Shown here one piece after another: positions 54,401 through 62,594 of a DNA stretch of 64,000 bases. The position numbers were made by a program, and so were the translations under genes. Position 1 is the first letter of the stretch; each line of letters begins with the position of its first letter. The notes beneath the pieces are model-generated. The model was given only the letters and a program-made list of their open reading frames with translations. It ran no database searches and was not told the DNA's origin. This DNA is from Odoribacter sp036657595 (lineage in GTDB: Bacteria > Bacteroidota > Bacteroidia > Bacteroidales > Marinifilaceae). Location: NCBI GenBank assembly GCA_036657595.1, contig JAVXFZ010000001.1:28325-92324 (forward strand), given 5' to 3'.

Positions 54401-54891
54401 AGATACCATAACGTTTCAATGTAGCGATTGTCGTAGGTGATATAAGGACTTTTCATATCTACCCAATAGCCCATTTTTTGGGTCAGGTCTTCCCATTCTT
54501 TTGTGAATTTCATCACGTCGGAACGGCATTCCTTGTTGTATTCGACCACGCTGATTGTTTTGCCGATGGCTTCTTTCGTAATGCCGAGCTTTTTCTCCAC
54601 GCCCAACTCAACAGGCAGACCGTGAGTATCCCAACCGGCTTTACGGTCCACCTGAAATCCTTGAAGAGTTTTGTAGCGGCAAATGACGTCTTTTAGCGTT
54701 CTCGCCATCACGTGGTGAATGCCGGGCATTCCGTTAGCGGAAGGCGGACCTTCATAGAAAACGAAAGAAGGATGTCCCTCCCGTGTTTTCAAACTCATCT
54801 CGAAAGTCTTGTTTTCTTCCCAGGTCTTCAGAATATTTTTGTTCACCTGCGACAGATCCAAACCTTTGTATTCAGGGAATTTCTCGCTCAT
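51460..54891 (-). CDS. ileS: Isoleucyl-tRNA synthetase
   Basis: 1143-residue class I synthetase. The HIGH-type motif is in FYEGPPSANGMPGIHHVMAR, the WTTTPWTLPSNTALAV segment is in the editing domain, and KMSKR is the second signature (NKMSKRLGNAVDP). The C-terminal anticodon-binding and zinc-free tail extends beyond the usual bacterial length of about 940. It therefore belongs to the long type 2 / eukaryote-like group, some of which are naturally less sensitive to mupirocin; no resistance claim can be made from this alone. It has its own candidate promoter. Confidence 0.97.
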   Translation of the reverse strand: MSEKFPEYKGLDLSQVNKNILKTWEENKTFEMSLKTREGHPSFVFYEGPPSANGMPGIHHVMARTLKDVICRYKTLQGFQVDRKAGWDTHGLPVELGVEKKLGITKEAIGKTISVVEYNKECRSDVMKFTKEWEDLTQKMGYWVDMKSPYITYDNRYIETLWYLLKKLYDKGFLYKGYTIQPYSPAAGTGLSTHELNQPGCYRDVKDTTCVAQFKVVRDEKSEKLFAATETVHFIAWTTTPWTLPSNTALAVGAHITYYVVKTYNPYTGSPVTVVLAKDRFSAYFNPKASTLSLSDYKEGDKLIPYQIVGEFKGTELEGIHYEQLLPWIKPEGDAFRVITGDFVTTEDGTGIVHIAPTFGADDDRAAKIAGIAPMLLIDKEGNRQPMVDKRGRLFILDEIDPEFVKNNINTALYSEYAGRFVKNAYDPKLTEEDVTLDIDLSVMLKKENKAFKVEKHEHNYPHCWRTDKPILYYPLDSWFIKTTAVKERMIELNRTINWKPTSTGEGRFGKWLENLVDWNLSRSRYWGTPLPIWMSEDGIEKKCIGSVAELMDEIEKSIRAGFMKENPFAGFVSGDHSKENYDKIDLHRPFVDDIVLVSPSGQRMVREKDLIDVWFDSGAMPYAQLHYPFEHSEDIDGGHRFPADFIAEGVDQTRGWFFTLHAIATMAFDSVAFKNIISNGLVLDAKGNKMSKRLGNAVDPFSTIEENGSDPLRWYMITNSQPWDNLKFDTAGVDEMKRKFFGTLYNTYGFFALYANVDHFSYSETDMPLCERPEIDRWILSLLNSLIKEVTDAYEKYEPTRAGRAIQDFVIENLSNWFVRLSRKRYWGGEYSADKISAYQTLYTCLETIAVLSSPIAPFYMEQLFSDLNRVTKRQTGSVHLTNFPKVNEAMIDKELEERMELAQQVSSMVLGLRRKVQLRVRQPLSKLIVPILNDTMIHQLDAVKNIILSEVNVKEIEYITDTTDVLIKKIKPNFKTLGPKYGKYMKQISALVGTMRQSDIFEMEKNGRYVLQIGDEMIILGLEDVEILSEDIPGWLVANEGRLTVALDINVTKELKEEGIARELINRIQNLRKESDFDVTDKITLCIGRHSEINDAVEHFSSYIASQVLAENIKLTDDKDNTSKEVEIDEIRTFIKIEKVS

Positions 54892-54960
54892 TATATATGT
54901 TTTTTACAATTACAATGAATAATTATATCCAGTGTTTCCACTTTTTTTATAAACAGAGTG

Positions 54961-54968
54961 CAAATATA
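54961..54968 (-). promoter_or_regulatory. Candidate -7 box of ileS
   Basis: Reads TATATTTG on the minus strand (TAnnTTTG), giving a leader of about 65 nt. No clear -33 element. Confidence 0.45.
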
Positions 54969-55220
54969 TTATTTTTTAGGTTGAAATAGACACCCTTATC
55001 TTTTTTATTCAACGCGACGAAATTTATAACGCGTTTATAAAATCTTGCCATTCAACTCTTCATTTTTATCTTCCCCTTTTTTATCATTGATTGATCTCTC
55101 TAATCTTTTGTCGGGCGGAATGGGAATAAACCTTATTTTATTTCAATAATGCTTTGATTATCTTTTGATTATAATTGTATCCCCGATGTCTTCTCTGTGC
55201 CTCCTCTTCGTTTCGCGACG

Positions 55221-55264
55221 ACGAGGATACGAAGGGAATACGACGAGAATACGAAGGGAAGGTA
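55221..55264. repeat. Second array with 11-bp period
   Basis: Four consecutive 11-mers start at 55221, 55232, 55243 and 55254: GACGAGGATAC, GAAGGGAATAC, GACGAGAATAC and GAAGGGAAGGT. Alternate units are most alike, so there is also a 22-bp period. It lies in the 435-bp non-coding stretch 54892-55326, which otherwise holds the ileS promoter box and nothing else I recognise. Confidence 0.7.
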
Positions 55265-55317
55265 GCGATACTCAAACCATTTCCAAAGCATAGAGTAGCG
55301 ATATTGTAGGGTATGAA

Positions 55318-55337
55318 CGAACGATTTTAATCGTTCG
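55318..55337 (-). terminator. Inverted repeat spanning the lysC stop codon
   Basis: CGAACGATT-TT-AATCGTTCG, perfect 9-bp arms, with the TAA stop in the middle. A weak T/C tract follows on the minus strand. Confidence 0.4.
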
Positions 55338-56586
55338 CGATAACAAATCTGGCTGTTAATCGGCTGCGTTGTTCAACAAAAATATTTTTATCGCTTGTCA
55401 TACGCTTGATTACTTCTTCATTGTAATGGCGGATGGTCAGTAGACGGACATTTTTGTTGTAAAGCACTTCGTATTCGTCGCGTAATTCGTTGATGAAACT
55501 TTCAAATATTGCTTCATTGTTGTTAATACAGAAGGAAAAACTGATGGCTGAATTTTGCATCAGGTTCAGTTGAAGTCTGTATTTGGCAAGAACGGAAAAT
55601 ATCCGACTCAGTTTCTCTTCGGCGATGAATGAGAAATCTCGAGGCGAGAGTGTCAACAGCATTTGGTTGTCTTTATCAATAAAGATAGGAGGTAATTTTA
55701 GTTTTTCGTCTAATTCCCGAATGACAGAACCGTGACTTTCCGGGTATAGAAAAGAACGGACATAAAGGGGTATCCCTTTATTTTGTAACGGCTTGATGGT
55801 CTTTGGGTGGATGACTTTAGCTCCACAATTCGAGAGTTCGATGGCTTCTTTATAAGATAGTTTGCTGATGATTTCGGTATCTTCATACAATTTCGGGTCG
55901 GCACTCATAATGCCGGGAACGTCTTTCCAGATCGTCACGTCTTCGGCATTCAATAGGTTGGCTAAAAGTGCTGCCGTATAGTCGGAACCTTCCCGTCCCA
56001 AGGTGGTGGTTTGACTGGTTGTGGTGCCGGCAATAAAGCCTTGTGTGATATACATAAAGGTATTTTGGAAAGTAAATACTTTCCGACACAATTGAGCAGA
56101 GAGTTCTAAATTGACACAAGCGTTCCGGTAGTTTTGGTCTGTGATCAGGCATTTACGGATGTCAACGAATTTAATCTTTCGACCTTGTTTCTCCAAATAG
56201 GCAGAAATGATGGTAGACGAAAGTAATTCGCCGAAACAAATGATCCGGTCATATTCGTAATCATAACACAAAGAAGGTTCGCCATCTAATATGTTTTGTA
56301 ATTCGGCATAAAGTTTTTCGACCAATTGCTTGACTTCGCCATCGGCAGAGCCGAACAAGTCGTGAATAATCTGTTGATGGAAATCTTTTATTTCTTGAAA
56401 TGTTTGTTCTGTATTCCCACTTTTCCCGAAATAAGAATTACACAATGTTTCCAGCGCATTGGTCATTTTGCCCATAGCCGAAACGATGATAATCAGATTC
56501 TCCCGTTGAGTGTTAATGATCTTAAACAGATTCTTTACTCCTTCCGCATCTTTTACGGATGCACCGCCAAATTTATATACATTCAT
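55327..56586 (-). CDS. lysC: Aspartate kinase
   Basis: Phosphorylates aspartate as the first step to Lys, Thr and Met. The protein has 419 residues and is monofunctional (no homoserine dehydrogenase domain). It starts MNVYKFGGASVKDAEGVKNL and has TTTLGREGSDYTAALLANLL in the kinase domain and KVIHPKTIKPLQNKGIPLYVR at its end. The C-terminal ACT regulatory half is shorter and more divergent than in E. coli LysC, so the allosteric effector is uncertain. An AAGTC-N4-GACTT hairpin sits 11 bp upstream of the start. Confidence 0.93.
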   Translation of the reverse strand: MNVYKFGGASVKDAEGVKNLFKIINTQRENLIIIVSAMGKMTNALETLCNSYFGKSGNTEQTFQEIKDFHQQIIHDLFGSADGEVKQLVEKLYAELQNILDGEPSLCYDYEYDRIICFGELLSSTIISAYLEKQGRKIKFVDIRKCLITDQNYRNACVNLELSAQLCRKVFTFQNTFMYITQGFIAGTTTSQTTTLGREGSDYTAALLANLLNAEDVTIWKDVPGIMSADPKLYEDTEIISKLSYKEAIELSNCGAKVIHPKTIKPLQNKGIPLYVRSFLYPESHGSVIRELDEKLKLPPIFIDKDNQMLLTLSPRDFSFIAEEKLSRIFSVLAKYRLQLNLMQNSAISFSFCINNNEAIFESFINELRDEYEVLYNKNVRLLTIRHYNEEVIKRMTSDKNIFVEQRSRLTARFVIAND

Positions 56587-56596
56587 TTTGTCAAGA

Positions 56597-56613
56597 TTAA
56601 GTCATTTGACTTT
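56597..56613 (-). repeat. AAGTC-N4-GACTT hairpin upstream of lysC
   Basis: AAGTC-ATTT-GACTT at 56599-56612, in the same position relative to the start codon as in the frr and GT2 leaders but without the rest of that element. It lies in the 310-bp non-coding stretch 56587-56896, which otherwise holds only the fbp promoter. Confidence 0.4.
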
Positions 56614-56836
56614 ATTTTTAACTATGCTGTGTACGATTAGTTATTTCTAACTTTTATTTACAGGCATTTGAGTCTGCAAATTTGAGTACACGACTGGTTT
56701 GTTTGAGGCTGCTAAATTAGATAATAAATCGGAATAATATACAGGAGTTGAAAGGAAAGTTTTCGGCTGGGAAAGGAAACAGAGCTTCCGTCCTTTATCA
56801 TCTTGAATTTTAAAGTTTTTTTTAAGATGGAAAACG

Positions 56837-56868
56837 TTTGTGTATTATGATTTATCATTTTATCTTTG
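56837..56868 (+). promoter_or_regulatory. Promoter of fbp
   Basis: Near-ideal Bacteroidota promoter: TTTG at 56837-56840, 20-bp spacer, TATCTTTG at 56861-56868. The leader is about 20 nt. Confidence 0.7.
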
Positions 56869-56896
56869 CGTTCACTAACAAAAATAATCTGAACCA

Positions 56897-57910
56897 ATGA
56901 ACAAAGTTACAACTTTAAACCAATTTATTATTGAACAGCAAGCCGGAGTGCCTCAGGCAACCGGTGGTTTTTCGTGTTTGTTGCACCATATCGGCATCGC
57001 AGCTAAAAAGATAAATCGGGAAGTGAATAAGGCGGGGTTGGTTGATATTCTGGGGAAAGCCGGTTCGGAAAATGTGCAGGGAGAAGATCAGCAAAAGCTC
57101 GATGTGTATGCAAATGAAACATTTATCACAGAACTAAAGGCAAGTGGCGAATGTTGCGGAATTGCATCGGAAGAAAATCAGGATGTTGTTGTTTTTGAAG
57201 AAGAATTATCGCGGGATGCAAAATACATTTTTTGTATGGACCCCTTGGATGGTTCCTCTAATATAGATGTCAATGTATCTATAGGAACAATTTTTTCCAT
57301 CTATCGGCGGAAATCTCCCGTAGGAGAAATGGCGAATCTGGAAGATTTTATGCAAAAAGGTTGCGATCAATTGGCTGCCGGTTATGTGATCTACGGTTCT
57401 TCGACGATGTTGGTTTACACTTCCGGAAAAGGGGTGAACGGTTTTACGCTCGATCCGTCGATCGGTGAATTTTGCCTTTCTCACAGGAATATTAAAACTC
57501 CTGAAAATGGTCAAATCTATTCCATCAATGAAGGAAATTATGAGAAATTCCCAGTGGGTGTGAAGAAATATATTAAATATTGTCAGGAAACAGACAAGAA
57601 AACAAAGCGTCCCTATACATCCCGCTATATCGGCTCGCTGGTGGCTGACTTTCACCGGAATTTATTGAAGGGGGGCATTTTCATTTATCCCCAGACCAAT
57701 AGTCACCAGATGGGAAAACTACGTTTGTTGTATGAGTGTAATCCGATCGCTTTCATTGCCGAACAGGCAGGTGCTTGTGCCATAGATGGAGAGAGACGTA
57801 TTTTGGAGATTGAGCCGGAAAGTATTCATCAACGAGTGCCGTTTTATACCGGATCGAATAATATGGTGGCTAAAGTGGAAGAGTTTTTGAAGTTCTTTAA
57901 TAACATATAG
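56897..57910 (+). CDS. fbp: Fructose-1,6-bisphosphatase, class I
   Basis: Gluconeogenic phosphatase of 337 residues. The class I metal and substrate motif is FCMDPLDGSSNIDVNVSIGTIF, followed by GYVIYGSSTMLVYT, SRYIGSLVADFHRNLLKGGIF and the C-terminal EQAGACAIDG. It is full length. Class III enzymes are better known in Bacteroides, so a class I enzyme is worth noting but not unusual across the phylum. A hairpin separates it from the next gene. Confidence 0.97.
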   Translation: MNKVTTLNQFIIEQQAGVPQATGGFSCLLHHIGIAAKKINREVNKAGLVDILGKAGSENVQGEDQQKLDVYANETFITELKASGECCGIASEENQDVVVFEEELSRDAKYIFCMDPLDGSSNIDVNVSIGTIFSIYRRKSPVGEMANLEDFMQKGCDQLAAGYVIYGSSTMLVYTSGKGVNGFTLDPSIGEFCLSHRNIKTPENGQIYSINEGNYEKFPVGVKKYIKYCQETDKKTKRPYTSRYIGSLVADFHRNLLKGGIFIYPQTNSHQMGKLRLLYECNPIAFIAEQAGACAIDGERRILEIEPESIHQRVPFYTGSNNMVAKVEEFLKFFNNI

Positions 57911-57911
57911 G

Positions 57912-57943
57912 ATGTGACATCACTTGAAGGGGTGATGAGACAT
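57912..57943 (+). terminator. Hairpin after fbp
   Basis: CATCAC (57918-57923) pairs with GTGATG (57932-57937), extended by ATGT/ACAT. There is no strong T-run; it may be an attenuator or RNA 3'-end structure. Confidence 0.4.
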
Positions 57944-57976
57944 AAAATGCTGTGCATTAAATATTAAATATCAATT

Positions 57977-60034
57977 ATGATAAACAAACAATTATTGAAT
58001 CCTTCCAGCATTGTGGTGGTTGGAGGATCAGATGATATTCAGAAACCGGGGGGGAAAGTGTTGAAAAATCTGCTGGATGGTCATTTTAAGGGGAATTTGT
58101 ATGTGGTGAATCCTAAAATGGACGTTGTGCAGGGAATTAAGGCATACCGTGATGTGAAAGATCTGCCACAGGTGGATTGTGCTATTTTGGCGATTGCAGC
58201 GAAATTCTGTCCCTCTACGGTGGAGGTGTTGGCAAAACAAAAAAATAGCCGGGCTTTTATTATCCTGTCTGCCGGTTTTAGCGAAGAAAATGCAGAAGGA
58301 AAGGCATTAGAAAAACAAATAGTTGAAACGATTGATTCGGTCAATGGTGCTTTGATTGGACCGAATTGCATCGGAGTATTGACTACAAATTATAATGGAG
58401 TGTTTACCACTCCTATTCCGAAATTAGACCCGAAAGGGGTTGATTTTATTTCCGGTTCCGGAGCAACTGCTTTGTTTATTATGGATGCCGGAATGCAAAA
58501 AGGAGTGAAGTTCTCCAGTGTATTTTCGGTGGGTAATTCTGCTCAGTTGGGCGTGGAGGAAGTGTTGGAATATCTGGACGAATCGTTTGATCCGGAAACC
58601 AGTTCACGCATCAAATTGCTCTACGTGGAGAGTATTGATAAACCGGAGAAGTTGTTGAAACACGCCTCTTCTTTGATCCGGAAAGGCTGTCGTATTGCGG
58701 CGATCAAATCCGGCGGTTCGGCTGCGGGAAGTCGCGCAGCATCTTCACATACGGGTGCATTGGCAAGTTCCGACGTCGCTGTGGAAGCTCTGTTTCGGAA
58801 AGCGGGGATTGTGCGTTGCAATGGAAGGGATGAACTGGCTACCGTAGCCGGTATTTTCACCTATCCGGAATTGAAAGGAAAAAATATTGCTGTGGTCACT
58901 CACGCCGGCGGACCTGCCGTGATGTTGACGGATGCCCTGTCGAACGGTGGATTGGATGTGCCGCATTTGGAAGAAAAGAAGGCAAAAGAATTGTTGGAAA
59001 AATTATTTAACGGTTCATCAGTAGGAAATCCAATTGATTTTTTGGCAACGGGTACAGCGGAGCAATTGGGGGAGATCTTGGATGCTTGTGACCGTGACTT
59101 TGATAATATTGACGGTATTGCCGTGATTTTCGGTAGCCCGGGATTGTTCCCGGTCTTTGACGTGTACGATGTGTTGGAAGAGAAAATCCGAACAAGTAAA
59201 AAACCGATTTTCCCGATCTTCCCTTCTTCAATGGTGGTGAAAACTGAAATTGAGGAATTTGTCAAAAAGGGACAGGCTTATTTCCCGGATGAAGTGATAT
59301 TCGGAAATGCTTTGTGCAAGATATACAAAACACAGGCTCCGGAAGCGCAGGCTCCGGAATTACCGGGAATGGATAAAGGGAGGATTCGTGCCGTGATTGA
59401 TCGGGCTGCTAATGGATATTTGGCACCGGAAGAAATACACGAACTGTTGGATGCTGCCGGAATCGAACGGGCGAAAGAGGGAGTGGCAGATACGGAAGAA
59501 GGAACAATGGCTTTGGCTAAGAAGATAGGTTTCCCCTTAGTGATGAAAGTAGTGGGTCCGGTTCACAAATCAGATGTCGGAGGGGTTACGTTGAATGTCA
59601 AAGAGGAGGCAACGGTGCGTAGCGAGTTCCGCCGGATGATGAAAATCAAAGATACACACGCTGTGATGTTGGCTCAGCAATTATCGGGCACCGAAGTGTT
59701 TATTGGAGCCAAACGGGAAGATAAATTCGGACATTTAGTGTTGTGCGGATTAGGGGGTATCTTTATTGAAGTATTGAAAGATGTGAAAGCCGGTTTAGCA
59801 CCGATCGCACACGAAGAAGCCCTGTCTATGATCCGCTCTTTGAAATCTTATAAGATCATTCAGGGAGTGCGTGGACAAGAACCGGTGAATGAGGGTAAAT
59901 TTGCGGATGCTGTGTCGCGAGTGTCTGTGTTAGTGAAACTCGCTCCTGAGATTTTTGAAATGGACTTGAATCCGTTGTTGGGAAATAAAGAGCAGGTGGT
60001 GGCAGTCGATGCACGGATTCGGATCGAAAAATAA
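57977..60034 (+). CDS. ADP-forming acetate (acyl)--CoA ligase, alpha-beta fusion
   Basis: 685 residues combining both subunits of the ADP-forming acyl-CoA synthetase. These are a CoA-binding Rossmann domain (NPSSIVVVGGSDDIQKPGGKV), the succinyl-CoA ligase-like domain with the phosphorylated His in ASSHTGALASS (about residue 257), and a C-terminal ATP-grasp domain (GFPLVMKVVGPVHKSDVGGV). It converts acyl-CoA, ADP and phosphate to acid, CoA and ATP, yielding ATP in fermentation of sugars or amino acids. Substrate range (acetate or branched and aryl acids) cannot be read from sequence. Confidence 0.95.
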   Translation: MINKQLLNPSSIVVVGGSDDIQKPGGKVLKNLLDGHFKGNLYVVNPKMDVVQGIKAYRDVKDLPQVDCAILAIAAKFCPSTVEVLAKQKNSRAFIILSAGFSEENAEGKALEKQIVETIDSVNGALIGPNCIGVLTTNYNGVFTTPIPKLDPKGVDFISGSGATALFIMDAGMQKGVKFSSVFSVGNSAQLGVEEVLEYLDESFDPETSSRIKLLYVESIDKPEKLLKHASSLIRKGCRIAAIKSGGSAAGSRAASSHTGALASSDVAVEALFRKAGIVRCNGRDELATVAGIFTYPELKGKNIAVVTHAGGPAVMLTDALSNGGLDVPHLEEKKAKELLEKLFNGSSVGNPIDFLATGTAEQLGEILDACDRDFDNIDGIAVIFGSPGLFPVFDVYDVLEEKIRTSKKPIFPIFPSSMVVKTEIEEFVKKGQAYFPDEVIFGNALCKIYKTQAPEAQAPELPGMDKGRIRAVIDRAANGYLAPEEIHELLDAAGIERAKEGVADTEEGTMALAKKIGFPLVMKVVGPVHKSDVGGVTLNVKEEATVRSEFRRMMKIKDTHAVMLAQQLSGTEVFIGAKREDKFGHLVLCGLGGIFIEVLKDVKAGLAPIAHEEALSMIRSLKSYKIIQGVRGQEPVNEGKFADAVSRVSVLVKLAPEIFEMDLNPLLGNKEQVVAVDARIRIEK

Positions 60035-60045
60035 ACAGAAAAAAT

Positions 60046-60087
60046 GTTGAATGTTTAAGTCTTGTGCGCAAGGCTTAAATATTCAAC
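60046..60087 (+). terminator. 19-bp hairpin after the acyl-CoA synthetase gene
   Basis: Arms 60046-60064 and 60069-60087 pair along 19 bp with two G-U pairs and a TGCG loop. There is no T-run, so it may act as a 3'-end stabiliser or a factor-dependent terminator. Confidence 0.5.
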
Positions 60088-60107
60088 CATAAAGATATGC
60101 CGGAATA

Positions 60108-60272
60108 ATGAAAAAATGGGATGAATATGCTCGTCGCGAGAAGGTGATGATTGTCACTTTGGTGGTGTTGGCTATCGCTGTATTGCTGAGTTGGGGAAGA
60201 GTGTCGGACGGACTGACAAAAGGGATTAATTTCTTTTATCATACGCCTGTTGAATCGACAAATACGAAGTAA
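60108..60272 (+). CDS. Small single-pass membrane protein
   Basis: 54-residue frame starting MKKWDEYARREKVMIVTLVV. It has a polar, charged N-terminus, one hydrophobic helix (VMIVTLVVLAIAVLLSWG) and a short polar tail ending STNTK. It has an ATG, sits in the otherwise empty gap between two genes on the same strand, and is not disrupted, which supports coding. Function unknown; I do not recognise the family. Confidence 0.6.
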   Translation: MKKWDEYARREKVMIVTLVVLAIAVLLSWGRVSDGLTKGINFFYHTPVESTNTK

Positions 60273-60322
60273 TGAAACAGTTGCCGATGTTTCCATTTCA
60301 TTGACGGATTGACTTTAAATTT

Positions 60323-61024
60323 ATGAAAAAAACCGACCTGCTATTTATTTTTTGCGTAATTATATGCTTGCTTCCTTTTTTCGTATGCTCTCCGGTTTAC
60401 GAGTGGTAGCATTCGTTTAATGCCGACCACGGTATGGTGATGAGCTTTTTAAAGTTTGGCATCTTGGCGACTATGGGGGAGATGATCGGATTAAGGATTT
60501 GTAGCGGGGTTTATAACCGAAAAGGCTTTGGCGTATGACCGCGGGCGATTGTGTGGGGAATCTTGGGAATGGGCATCAATATGGCGATGATTATTTTTTC
60601 CAATGGTACTCCGGCATTTTTGCAATATCTGGGGATGTCCGATGAGGGCGAAATGATGCACGAGGCTCTTTCGTGGAAAAAAGTTTTGGTTGCGTTTGCC
60701 ATTTCTGTCAGTATGAATACAATTTTCGCACCGGTGTTTATGACGTTGCACAAGATCAGCGATGTGCATATTCTGCAACACGGCGGTACGTTGCGCGGTT
60801 TCTTTACTCCCTTGAAAATGCGCGAGATTATGATGGGGTTGAATTGGGGTGTATTTTGGAGTTTTATTTTTAGAAAGACAATACCTTTCTTTTGGTATCC
60901 TGCCCATACGATTACTTTTCTGCTTCCGGACAATGTTCGGGTTTTATTTGCTGCTTTATTAGGGGTGGTGCTGGGCATTTTATTGGCTATCGGCGCGCGT
61001 AAAGGGGATGCAAAAGCAGCTTAG
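60323..61024 (+). pseudogene. Membrane-protein gene with two in-frame stop codons
   Basis: One continuous frame of 234 codons from ATG 60323 to TAG 61024, with four or more hydrophobic segments. It includes SFLKFGILATMGEMIGLRI, AIVWGILGMGINMAMIIFSN and IPFFWYPAHTITFLLP. It is broken by TAG at 60407-60409 (codon 29) and TGA at 60536-60538 (codon 72), without any frameshift. Protein similarity runs straight through both stops, so each looks like a single-base nonsense change. It resembles a conserved Bacteroidales integral membrane protein whose role I do not know. The 157-codon remainder from ATG 60551 could still be translated. Confidence 0.8.
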
Positions 61025-61145
61025 GCATCAGTATTTTTCATCACATATATGGTATATATGCTTTCCATTGAGCGGGAAAATGACCGCTGAATCTTTTTAG
61101 ATTTTTGCCCGTATGAGTAAAGATAACTCTAACTGACGCGGCACT

Positions 61146-61766
61146 ATGGAAAAAGAACTGAAACAGCATACTGAAAATCTTCGCCTTAAAGCGGATCTCG
61201 AAGGAAATTATTTGATAGCTAAAGGGCATCAGGCAGATAAAAATATCGGTATATTTTATGCACCCTCCGGTGGTGCAGTTCACAAGGTCGCCCGACTGAT
61301 CAAGCAGAAATTAGGAGAATGTCATCCCGATCTGTATTGCATTTCTGATGTGAATACAAATAAAATACTTGATTATCAGGTGCTCATATTTATTAGTTCG
61401 TCGTTGGGACGGAACACTTGGGAGATGGAACAAAAAGATCCTTGGTCATCGTTTTTGCCGAAGTTGTTGCGTTTGCAATTGGAAGGGCGGAAAGTCGCTT
61501 TGATAGGACTGGGCGATCACGTCAGTTATCCGAATAATTTTGCGGATGGAATGGGTATTCTGGCGGAAAGAATAGAAGAAATAGGCGGAAAGCTGATCGG
61601 CGAAACAGAAACCTGTGATTATATTTTTAATGATTCTAAAGCTGTGCGGCAAGGGAAATTTGTCGGACTTCCGTTGGATGAAGATTACGAAGCGGACAAA
61701 ACAGCCCAACGGATTGAAGCTTGGTGGCAACGAATCAAAGCGGAAGTAAGGGATGGAACAATTTAG
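61146..61766 (+). CDS. Divergent flavodoxin family protein
   Basis: 206 residues. The C-terminal half is plainly flavodoxin-like: WSSFLPKLLRLQLEGRKVALIGLGDHVSYPNNFADGMGIL, then SKAVRQGKFVGLPLDEDYEADKTAQRIEAW. The phosphate-binding loop, normally T-x-T-G-x-T, reads FYAPSGGAVHKVA, so FMN binding may be altered. There is an N-terminal extension of about 30 residues before the fold. It follows the broken membrane-protein gene. It may act as an electron carrier or in another role. Confidence 0.85.
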   Translation: MEKELKQHTENLRLKADLEGNYLIAKGHQADKNIGIFYAPSGGAVHKVARLIKQKLGECHPDLYCISDVNTNKILDYQVLIFISSSLGRNTWEMEQKDPWSSFLPKLLRLQLEGRKVALIGLGDHVSYPNNFADGMGILAERIEEIGGKLIGETETCDYIFNDSKAVRQGKFVGLPLDEDYEADKTAQRIEAWWQRIKAEVRDGTI

Positions 61767-61877
61767 GCTTTCCTGAGCAATTCAATATGCCATCACGATG
61801 ATTTACATTCGTTTGTCTTGAAAATCGTTTTATTAAATAGAAATCCATTGTGAATGAATTGTTTCTATTGTTTTAAA

Positions 61878-61897
61878 ATCTATCGGTTCCGGTAGAT
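61878..61897. repeat. Inverted repeat in the 61767-61986 intergenic stretch
   Basis: ATCTATCGG-TT-CCGGTAGAT, 9-bp arms with one mismatch. No T-run. Role unclear; it may be the 3' end of the flavodoxin transcript. Confidence 0.35.
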
Positions 61898-61962
61898 GTG
61901 TTGGGAGGAGGAAGGTAGATCGGATATATTTCAAAATTGCTATTCAAGGTGTGAATATTTTC

Positions 61963-61970
61963 TATCTTTG
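61963..61970 (+). promoter_or_regulatory. Candidate -7 box of the histidine phosphatase gene
   Basis: TATCTTTG (TAnnTTTG), 16 bp before the start codon, with TTGC 22 bp upstream. Confidence 0.5.
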
Positions 61971-61986
61971 TGCAAATCTTCAGTGA

Positions 61987-62508
61987 ATGAAAAAGATTAA
62001 TTTATTGTTGACGCGGCACGGAGAAACGTATGAAAATCAACTTCATCTGCTTCAGGGACAATTGCCGGGAAGGCTTTCGCCTTTGGGAATACAACAAGCT
62101 GAACAATTGGCTGTGAAATTGAGCGATGAACCTTTAGATGTCATTGTTTGCAGTGATTTGGCACGTAGTTTTGATACGGCGATGGCTGTGGCACGTCCGC
62201 GTGGAATGATGCCGCAACCGACCCCTTTGCTGAGAGAAATGGATTGGGGCATTTATACCGGACAGACTCTGGAAGAGGTGAATTGGCATCATCTACCGAG
62301 TGGTGTTGAATCGGTGGATGAACTTTACCACCGCGCAGAGGAATGGATGAACTATCTTCGGGTGAAATATCCAGGTAAACGTATATTGGCTGTCGGGCAC
62401 GGGGCTTTCAATCGGGCTATTATCACTTGCCTGCGTGGTGGGAAGCCTTTCGATATGATTGAATTACCGATTATGGAAAATACGGAGATAGAAAGATTTA
62501 TTTTATAA
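61987..62508 (+). CDS. Histidine phosphatase family protein
   Basis: 173 residues of the phosphoglycerate-mutase superfamily. The catalytic RHGE is in LLLTRHGETYENQL, CSDLARSFDTA is the second arginine region, LLREMDWG contains the acid, and the second His is in AVGHGAFNRAI. Members include CobC-type phosphatases and many unspecific phosphatases; nothing nearby fixes a substrate. Confidence 0.93.
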   Translation: MKKINLLLTRHGETYENQLHLLQGQLPGRLSPLGIQQAEQLAVKLSDEPLDVIVCSDLARSFDTAMAVARPRGMMPQPTPLLREMDWGIYTGQTLEEVNWHHLPSGVESVDELYHRAEEWMNYLRVKYPGKRILAVGHGAFNRAIITCLRGGKPFDMIELPIMENTEIERFIL

Positions 62509-62594
62509 AACTCAAATTGATTTCGGGGTATTGTTCTATTGCGCCTGCTGCTTTCTCTTTACAGAGATAGATTTTATTCACTGGTTGATAGTTT

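Noticed and set aside
51460..54891. ileS as an acquired mupirocin-resistance gene
   Set aside because: The long type is normal in this phylum and it sits in a conserved housekeeping gene order.
54892..55326. tRNA or structured RNA in the intergenic region
   Set aside because: No cloverleaf, T-box or known riboswitch core could be found; only a promoter box and the 11-bp array.
56712..56897. Minus-strand ORF of 61 codons before fbp
   Set aside because: It covers the fbp promoter on the other strand and has no sign of coding bias.
60536..60538. TGA as a selenocysteine or reassigned codon
   Set aside because: No SECIS-like hairpin follows closely, a TAG also interrupts the frame, and other genes use TGA as a normal stop.
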